Origin: UBA3775 sp964572955
Lineage (GTDB): Bacteria > Bacillota > Clostridia > Lachnospirales > Lachnospiraceae
Length of the DNA: 10,572 bases
Direction of reading: 5' to 3'
NCBI GenBank assembly: GCA_964572955.1
Contig: CAZNGY010000053.1
Span: forward strand, 1-10,572
Shown: positions 5,887 to 10,572 of the stretch, one piece after another
How positions within the stretch are numbered: the first letter of the stretch is position 1
Layout of the letters: the number at the start of each line of letters is the position of its first letter
The notes under the pieces: model-generated
What the model saw: the letters and a program-made list of their open reading frames with translations, nothing else
Told to the model about the DNA's origin: nothing
Databases searched by the model: none
Position numbers and translations under genes: made by a program

Positions 5887-7203
5887 CTAATAAGCTACAT
5901 AACTTAATGGATTTTGATATACATTATTAACCGTTACTGCGAAATGAAGGTGATTACCCGTTGAAATTCCGGTTGAACCGACATAACCGATAACCTGTCC
6001 CTGACTTACGTGCTGTCCGGAAACACAATTTCTTTGTGACATATGCATGTAAAGCGTCTTATATCCGTTGCCATGATCAATAATTACATATTTTCCTTCT
6101 GCCCATCCCTCTGACGAGGCTATAACAGTACCTGCAAGAGCTGCAATAATAGGTGTTCCGAACGGAGCACTTATGTCTATTCCTTTATGATTTGAACTTG
6201 CACCTGCTGTAGGACTTGTTCTGTATCCAAAATATGATGTGATATTTCCATACCCCGGAAGAGGCCATATAATATCACCGATGTTTGTATTTTCTGTCTG
6301 TGTTACTGATGCTAATCCTCCCGAACCTGTACCATTTAATGACGGATTTGTCGTAGGAACCGTAACTTCAGCCTGCTGAGCCTTTCTTTCTTCCTCTTCT
6401 TTCGCCTTAACCGCCTGATTCCAATCCATTTTTCCGCTTTCAACTTCAGCAAGATACTCTTGATAAACTTCCTCGTCTACCCCTACTTCTACAGCTGCAT
6501 CTGACAATGCCTCAGTTTTTTCCTCAAGCAATTTATCAGCCAGCTGGTAGAATGCATCATATGATGACTTTGCAGCCTCCATCTTTCCTGCCTGTGCATC
6601 AAGAAGATCCGAATACTCCTGAACTTCTTTTGCCGCAGCAGCAAAGTCCTTAAAAAGCTGGTCATCATACTCTGAAATTTCAGACACATATTCCACCCTG
6701 TTTAAAAGATCCGAAATGTTGCCTGCATTAAGAAGTATTTCAAGATAATCCGTTTCGCCGTTTTCATATATGTACTTGATTCTGGCGCTCATCTTCTCGT
6801 ACTGTTCGTCCCGGATTTTTTTTGCTTCTTCAAGCTTTTCTTCAGTTTCTGATTTTTCTTTTTCAATTTGGGCAAGTGCAATACTGATATCTCCTATCTG
6901 TTTTGCAATCTCCCCTTGCTTTTCATCAAGCAACTCTATATAAGCTGCAATACTGTCATACTTTTCTTTTGCTGCATCCAATTGAGCTTTTGCTTCTGCT
7001 GCAAGAGCTTCATATTTTTCTGTTTCCTTTTTCGCATCTTCAATTGCCTTATCATACGACGAAACATATCTTATGTTTGCACCTGTATTAACGGATGCAT
7101 AGGCTGATGCGGTTTTATATGCGTAAAAGAATGGAGTAATTACGGTAACCGCCATTACTGCTGCTACTGCTGCTTTACATCTTTTTGAAAATCTGATCAT
7201 CAT
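5887..7203 (-). CDS. Secreted coiled-coil M23 peptidase (murein hydrolase of the EnvC/FtsEX-dependent type)
   Basis: A predicted exported cell-wall hydrolase or hydrolase activator of 438 residues. An N-terminal signal peptide or membrane anchor (about 9-36) is followed by a long coiled coil (about 45-275, rich in Ala, Glu and Lys), a Thr/Asn/Gly linker (280-310) and a C-terminal LytM/M23 domain (about 312-438). The zinc ligands are present: H339 and D343 in HKGID, and H420 in HLH. H387 and H418 complete the active site, so unlike E. coli EnvC the enzyme looks catalytically intact. Ten bases separate it from ftsX. In E. coli (EnvC), streptococci (PcsB) and B. subtilis (CwlO) FtsEX controls such coiled-coil proteins, so this is the likely partner. 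The start is ATG 7203 or the next codon at 7200. AGGGAG fits 7200 better by spacing. Confidence 0.93.
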   Translation of the reverse strand: MMIRFSKRCKAAVAAVMAVTVITPFFYAYKTASAYASVNTGANIRYVSSYDKAIEDAKKETEKYEALAAEAKAQLDAAKEKYDSIAAYIELLDEKQGEIAKQIGDISIALAQIEKEKSETEEKLEEAKKIRDEQYEKMSARIKYIYENGETDYLEILLNAGNISDLLNRVEYVSEISEYDDQLFKDFAAAAKEVQEYSDLLDAQAGKMEAAKSSYDAFYQLADKLLEEKTEALSDAAVEVGVDEEVYQEYLAEVESGKMDWNQAVKAKEEEERKAQQAEVTVPTTNPSLNGTGSGGLASVTQTENTNIGDIIWPLPGYGNITSYFGYRTSPTAGASSNHKGIDISAPFGTPIIAALAGTVIASSEGWAEGKYVIIDHGNGYKTLYMHMSQRNCVSGQHVSQGQVIGYVGSTGISTGNHLHFAVTVNNVYQNPLSYVAY

Positions 7204-7213
7204 GTTCTCCCTG

Positions 7214-8131
7214 TTACATTGCTCTTATCTGTTTAAGCTGTCTTGATAATGTCACCGTACTTCCCAGCAAACCGATTCCAAGTCCCATCATAAGGGATAC
7301 AGGAACTATAAATGCAAATACGGTCGATATATTCACAAAATTCATTGTAAGAAAAAGACCCGAAAACTTCGTTGCAACCGCCGCAATCACCTTGTAATAT
7401 ACCGCATAAAGAATTGATAACGGAATACATACTCCAAGCAATCCAATTAAAACACCTTCAACAATAAACGGTCCTTTAATAAAAAGATCCGTTGCTCCAA
7501 TAAGATGCATGATTGAAATTTCTTTTTTTCGTACCGAAACACCCATTGCAACCGTAGTACTAATAAGAAAAGTTGCTATTGCAAGAAGAATAACCACCAA
7601 AACAACAGTACCTATGCTGAGTGCCCTGTTTATCTTAGTGAGTGTGGCAACAATATCCTGAGAATCATTTACTTTCCTGACACCGAGCATCGATTTTATG
7701 CTTTCAACCGCCGCAGGCTGTTTGCTTACATCATCAAAATAAACAGTATATGACATTGAATCGCTTAACGGATTGTCCTCTCCAAATGTTTGTGCAAGAT
7801 CATCTGTAAGATACTCTTTCTTATAATAATCCCAAGTTTCTTCCGGCGACATATAAGTGCACTCCGTTACGCCGTCCAGCTTTCTTATTTCTTCACCTAT
7901 TTCTTCAATTCTTTTATCAGTTATTCCCTTATTAAAGAATACCGAAATACCCACATTTGACTCTGCATTTTCAAGCACATATTGAACATTGCATAAAACA
8001 AAATATAAAATTCCGAATAAAAAAACGCAGGCTGCCATGGTAGCAACCGACGCAATGGAAAACAACTTGTTTCGTTTGATATTCTTCAAACCCTGTGCCA
8101 AGCTGTAACCAAAAGCACCCAAACTACCCAA
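7214..8131 (-). CDS. ftsX: Cell division ABC transporter permease FtsX
   Basis: The membrane half of the FtsEX complex, which passes the ATPase state of FtsE to a cell-wall hydrolase outside the membrane. The 305-residue protein has the FtsX layout: a cytoplasmic N terminus, membrane helix 1 (about 24-47), an extracellular domain (about 50-165) with YMSPEETWDYYKK, then helices at about 171-195, 221-245 and 270-292. The cytoplasmic loop VRKKEISIMHLIGAT (200-214) is the typical coupling region. The start codon is TTG (8131-8129), chosen because GGGAGG (8145 to 8140) lies eight bases upstream and no ATG fits. The start overlaps the end of ftsE by eight bases, which suggests translational coupling. 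Confidence 0.95.
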   Translation of the reverse strand: MGSLGAFGYSLAQGLKNIKRNKLFSIASVATMAACVFLFGILYFVLCNVQYVLENAESNVGISVFFNKGITDKRIEEIGEEIRKLDGVTECTYMSPEETWDYYKKEYLTDDLAQTFGEDNPLSDSMSYTVYFDDVSKQPAAVESIKSMLGVRKVNDSQDIVATLTKINRALSIGTVVLVVILLAIATFLISTTVAMGVSVRKKEISIMHLIGATDLFIKGPFIVEGVLIGLLGVCIPLSILYAVYYKVIAAVATKFSGLFLTMNFVNISTVFAFIVPVSLMMGLGIGLLGSTVTLSRQLKQIRAM

Positions 8132-8861
8132 TGTCGTAACCTCCCTTTTTGTCTTCTATAATCTCGCCATCCTGTACCAGGATAACTCTCTTTTGCATTG
8201 AATCAACAATCTCGCGATTATGAGTTACGACTACTACTGTAGTCCCCCTCTTGTTAACCTCTTCCAAAAGATTCATTATCTCCCATGAGTTTTGCGGATC
8301 AAGATTTCCTGTCGGCTCATCTGCAAGAAGAACAACCGGATTATTTACCAATGCTCTCGCAAGGGCAACTCTTTGCTGTTCACCTCCGGACATTTCATTA
8401 GGAAAACTCTTAAATTTATGTGACAGACCTACAAGCGTAAGCATCTTAGACACTTCTTTTGGTATTTTACTCTTCGGTGTTTCTATTACTTCCTGAGCAA
8501 ATGCCACATTTTCGTATACATTTCTGTCTGTAAGGAGTCGGAAATCCTGAAAAACTATCCCAATGCTTCTTCTATACTTACAAACTTCCCTGTTTTTTAA
8601 TTTTGATAAATCCTTACCGCCCACATAAATTCTTCCTGCGGTCGGACTGATTTCATTCATTATCAATCTGATCAGAGTTGATTTTCCGGACCCGCTCGGT
8701 CCTACAATAAAAACAAACTCTCCCTTTTTTATATTAAAACTGACATCATTCAATGCATGATTGTCAGATACTCCGTCATACGTTTTAGATACATGATCCA
8801 GAACTATTACAGGGGGCTCCTGTACACTACCCTGGTTCCTGCTTTCATCCTTCCTACTCAA
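8124..8861 (-). CDS. ftsE: Cell division ATP-binding protein FtsE
   Basis: The cytoplasmic ATPase of the FtsEX complex at the division site. All ABC ATPase motifs are present in the 245-residue protein: Walker A GPSGSGKST (54-62), Q-loop Q105, signature MSGGEQQ (157-163), Walker B VVLLADEP (176-183), D-loop GNLD (185-188) and H-loop H214. The N terminus carries about 17 extra polar residues before the usual FtsE start (VIVLDHVSKTYDG). The start is TTG at 8861, with GGAGG (8874 to 8870) eight bases upstream and no ATG in a suitable position. The gene follows the regulator gene by 65 bases without a terminator. A TATAAT (8886 to 8881) lies just before the ribosome-binding site but has no convincing -35 box. 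Transcription from the upstream regulator promoter is therefore likely, with an internal promoter possible. Confidence 0.96.
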   Translation of the reverse strand: MSRKDESRNQGSVQEPPVIVLDHVSKTYDGVSDNHALNDVSFNIKKGEFVFIVGPSGSGKSTLIRLIMNEISPTAGRIYVGGKDLSKLKNREVCKYRRSIGIVFQDFRLLTDRNVYENVAFAQEVIETPKSKIPKEVSKMLTLVGLSHKFKSFPNEMSGGEQQRVALARALVNNPVVLLADEPTGNLDPQNSWEIMNLLEEVNKRGTTVVVVTHNREIVDSMQKRVILVQDGEIIEDKKGGYDIG

Positions 8862-8926
8862 GTAAATAACCTCCAGTCTGATTATATAATTCAGGCAGTA
8901 ACGATTTGATTACCTGCTGCAGAAAA

Positions 8927-10015
8927 CTATATATCAAATTTTTCCATATACTTCATATACTTAACTACCATAAGTGCAATTTTAAATGTAATGGCATCCT
9001 CAAACACTCTTAGGTCAAGATTGGTGCTTTTTTGAAGTTTATCCAAACGATATACTAAAGTGTTTCTGTGTATATAAAGCTGTCTTGAAGTTTCGGAAAC
9101 ATTAAGGTTATTTTCAAAGAACTTGTTGATTGTTACAATTGTTTCCTCGTCAAAATCTTCAAGTGATTTGCCATCAAACACTTCCTTTATAAACATCTTA
9201 CAAAGGGACATTGGTAATTGATAAATAAGTCTTCCGATTCCAAGGTTATTGTATGCGACAACCTTCTTATCTTCATAAAATATCTTTCCTACATCAAGTG
9301 CCATCTTCGCTTCTTTATACGAACGTGAAATATCTTTAATTTCATTAACGATGGTACCGTATGCCACTCTCACTTTTGACATTGCCTCAGTATTAAGCAT
9401 ATCGTGAATGGTCTTTGCCGTTGTCATTATGTCACTATAGCTTTCATTACTTCTGATTTCCTTTACAAGGATAATGTTTTTTTCATCTACTGCAGTAACA
9501 AAATCTCTTGACCGTCCTGAAAAAAGCATACGAACCGTTTCAAGTGCATTAACATCCTTTTCTGCTTTCGTCTCAACCAGAAATACCACACGTCTTGCCT
9601 CTGTATCAATATGCAGCTTTTTTGCTCTGTTATAAATGTCAACAAGAAGCAGATTATCCAGGAGAAGGCTCTTAATAAAATTGTCTTTATCAAATCTCTC
9701 TTTGTAAGCAACAAGCAGTCCCTGTATTTGGAATGCTGCCATTTTACCTACCATGTACACATCATCAGTATCTCCTTTTGCCAGAAGTATATATTCCAAC
9801 TGATGATCATCATACACTTTAAAAAACTGAAATCCCTGTATCACCTGACTTTCAGCCTGAGATTCAGTAAATGCGATAACTGCCTTTTCATAAGTTTCAG
9901 GATTTGAAATGGTGGACGCTAAAGATTTCCCATCCGTGTCCATAACGCATAAATCCACTCTGGTAATTGACTTCATTCCGTCAACCGCATTTTGTAATAT
10001 CTGATTTGAAATCAT
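8927..10015 (-). CDS. PucR/CdaR-family transcriptional regulator
   Basis: A DNA-binding regulator of 362 residues whose effector is unknown. The N-terminal part (about 1-110) looks like a sensory domain. The middle resembles the GGDEF-like domain of the CdaR family. The C-terminal helix-turn-helix (about 300-350) contains NNLNVSETSRQLYIHRNTLVYRL, the typical PucR/CdaR HTH_30 pattern. The ATG at 10015 is chosen because GGAGG (10025 to 10021) is five bases upstream. The longer frame from TTG 10033 would have its ribosome-binding site inside the coding region. The name CdaR refers to a family defined by sugar-diacid regulators, and no such substrate is suggested here. It sits between a sugar-transporter ATPase gene and ftsEX. 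An inverted repeat over its promoter suggests autoregulation. Confidence 0.88.
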   Translation of the reverse strand: MISNQILQNAVDGMKSITRVDLCVMDTDGKSLASTISNPETYEKAVIAFTESQAESQVIQGFQFFKVYDDHQLEYILLAKGDTDDVYMVGKMAAFQIQGLLVAYKERFDKDNFIKSLLLDNLLLVDIYNRAKKLHIDTEARRVVFLVETKAEKDVNALETVRMLFSGRSRDFVTAVDEKNIILVKEIRSNESYSDIMTTAKTIHDMLNTEAMSKVRVAYGTIVNEIKDISRSYKEAKMALDVGKIFYEDKKVVAYNNLGIGRLIYQLPMSLCKMFIKEVFDGKSLEDFDEETIVTINKFFENNLNVSETSRQLYIHRNTLVYRLDKLQKSTNLDLRVFEDAITFKIALMVVKYMKYMEKFDI

Positions 10016-10020
10016 AGTTG

Positions 10021-10025
10021 CCTCC
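10021..10025 (-). promoter_or_regulatory. Shine-Dalgarno site deciding the regulator start
   Basis: GGAGG on the minus strand, five bases before the ATG at 10015. It makes the shorter start preferable to the TTG at 10033 and the ATG at 10027. Confidence 0.75.
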
Positions 10026-10049
10026 ATATTCAACCTTATTTTCTATGCA

Positions 10050-10078
10050 ATTGTAACATTTTTGTAACAAAATTACAA
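10050..10078 (-). promoter_or_regulatory. Promoter of the PucR/CdaR-type regulator, with overlapping inverted repeat
   Basis: On the minus strand the -35 box TTGTAA (10078 to 10073), a 17-base spacer and the -10 box TACAAT (10055 to 10050) with an upstream TG form a good extended vegetative promoter. The predicted leader is about 28 bases. The -35 box and spacer form TTGTAA-N5-TTACAA (10062-10078). TTGTAAC recurs at 10051-10057 and 10062-10068, 11 bases apart. This looks like an operator on one face of the helix. The repressor, perhaps the gene's own product, is inferred. Confidence 0.7.
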
Positions 10079-10120
10079 GTCGTTTTCTACATATTGTGAA
10101 TACTCCATAAAAAAAACACA

Positions 10121-10151
10121 AAAAAACAGCCCGTATTACTACGGGCTGTTT
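10121..10151 (-). terminator. Terminator after the sugar ABC transporter ATPase gene
   Basis: AAACAGCCCGTA (10124-10135) and TACGGGCTGTTT (10140-10151) form a 12-bp perfect stem with a 4-base loop. On the minus strand the stem runs into a T-tract (10126 to 10121). It lies 10 bases past the stop codon at 10162. Confidence 0.92.
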
Positions 10152-10161
10152 AAACTCTAAA

Positions 10162-10572
10162 TTAGTGAGTAATAATCTGTTCTGTTTCTTTATCGAAGAT
10201 ATGCATCTTTGTAAGATCAAGTGCGATTCTTACTGTGTCACCAGGTCTTGCTGTTGTACGAGGACTTACTCTTGCTGTAATGTCGTGGTCATCAACTGAG
10301 AAGTATAAAAATACTTCTGCACCAAGAAGTTCATAAACCTTAACTGCTGCATCAAATGCATTTTCCTGAGCTGTAGCAATAAATGCTTCCTCATCCTTAA
10401 CATCTTCAGGACGGATACCAAGAACAACTTCCTTATCTTCATAACCACCATCAATAAGCTTCTTAGCTCTTGCTTCAGGAACCTTAATGGAGATTTCAGA
10501 ATTTGTAAACTGAAGATATACTTCCTCACCCTTAACATTGACTGTACAATCAATGAAGTTCATCTGTGGAGA
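10162..10572 (-). CDS. Sugar ABC transporter ATP-binding protein, MsmK/UgpC family (C-terminal part)
   Basis: Only the last 136 residues are in the window; the frame runs open to the edge, so the ATPase core is missing here. The visible part is the MalK-type regulatory region. It starts with SPQMNFIDC (the usual linker is GSPxMNF), then the conserved VVLGIRPEDV, an ELLGAEVFLYF-type stretch and the TOBE/OB-fold end (RVSPRTTARPGDTVRIALDLTKMHIFD), closing with HIFDKETEQIITH. Shared ATPases of this kind energise several carbohydrate uptake systems in Firmicutes. The internal Met at 10563 is not the start, because the motif continues upstream of it. It is followed by a strong terminator and then by the regulator's own promoter, so it forms a separate transcription unit. 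Confidence 0.93.
   Translation of the reverse strand, partial: SPQMNFIDCTVNVKGEEVYLQFTNSEISIKVPEARAKKLIDGGYEDKEVVLGIRPEDVKDEEAFIATAQENAFDAAVKVYELLGAEVFLYFSVDDHDITARVSPRTTARPGDTVRIALDLTKMHIFDKETEQIITH

Noticed and set aside
8862..8926. Imperfect hairpin (GCAGGTAA / TTACTGC) between the regulator gene and ftsE as a terminator
   Set aside because: The stem has a bulge and no T-tract follows on the minus strand, so read-through into ftsE is more likely.
1..10572. CRISPR array, insertion sequence, toxin-antitoxin or defence system
   Set aside because: No regularly spaced repeats, transposase, nuclease or paired small genes are visible. All long frames belong to recognised housekeeping families except the small Cys-rich gene.

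Overview
The window looks like a chromosomal housekeeping stretch from a low-GC Firmicute, most likely a Lachnospiraceae-type Clostridium relative. The reasons are the AT-rich intergenic DNA, strong GGAGG ribosome-binding sites, several TTG starts, the protein flavour (for example the LysS and Hom sequences) and the gene order. No database was consulted, so the family assignment is inference. Nearly everything is on the minus strand. The exception is one small plus-strand gene.

Read in the direction of transcription (right to left), the window opens with the C-terminal end of an MsmK/UgpC-type sugar ABC transporter ATPase (10162-10572, cut by the window edge), closed by a strong terminator. 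Next, a well-formed promoter with a symmetrical operator-like repeat drives a PucR/CdaR-type regulator (8927-10015). It is followed without a visible terminator by ftsE, ftsX and a secreted coiled-coil M23 peptidase. This is the classic arrangement in which the FtsEX transporter controls a coiled-coil cell-wall hydrolase during division. A 13-bp perfect hairpin with a U-tract then separates the hydrolase from ctpA (S41 C-terminal processing protease) and hom (homoserine dehydrogenase). There is almost no room for a new promoter between that hairpin and the ctpA ribosome-binding site, so it probably acts as an attenuator. The hom end and the small plus-strand gene converge on one bidirectional terminator (3354-3395).

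The plus-strand gene (2995-3315) encodes a 106-residue protein I do not recognise. It has nine cysteines in its first 45 residues around a membrane segment, followed by more than five 11-residue amphipathic helix repeats. Left of it are an isolated tRNA-Gln(CTG) with its own promoter and terminator, then greA and lysS, apparently co-transcribed. The greA-lysS spacer contains a large hairpin whose 3' arm ends two bases before the lysS Shine-Dalgarno sequence.

Downstream of lysS, the first 235 bases hold a terminator and a cluster of short direct and inverted repeats with no gene. This could be the edge of an integrated element, but that cannot be settled from this window.

Most of the window is ordinary conserved biology. 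The items most worth a second look are the small Cys-rich repeat protein, the lysS leader hairpin, the hairpin in front of ctpA and the repeat cluster beyond lysS.
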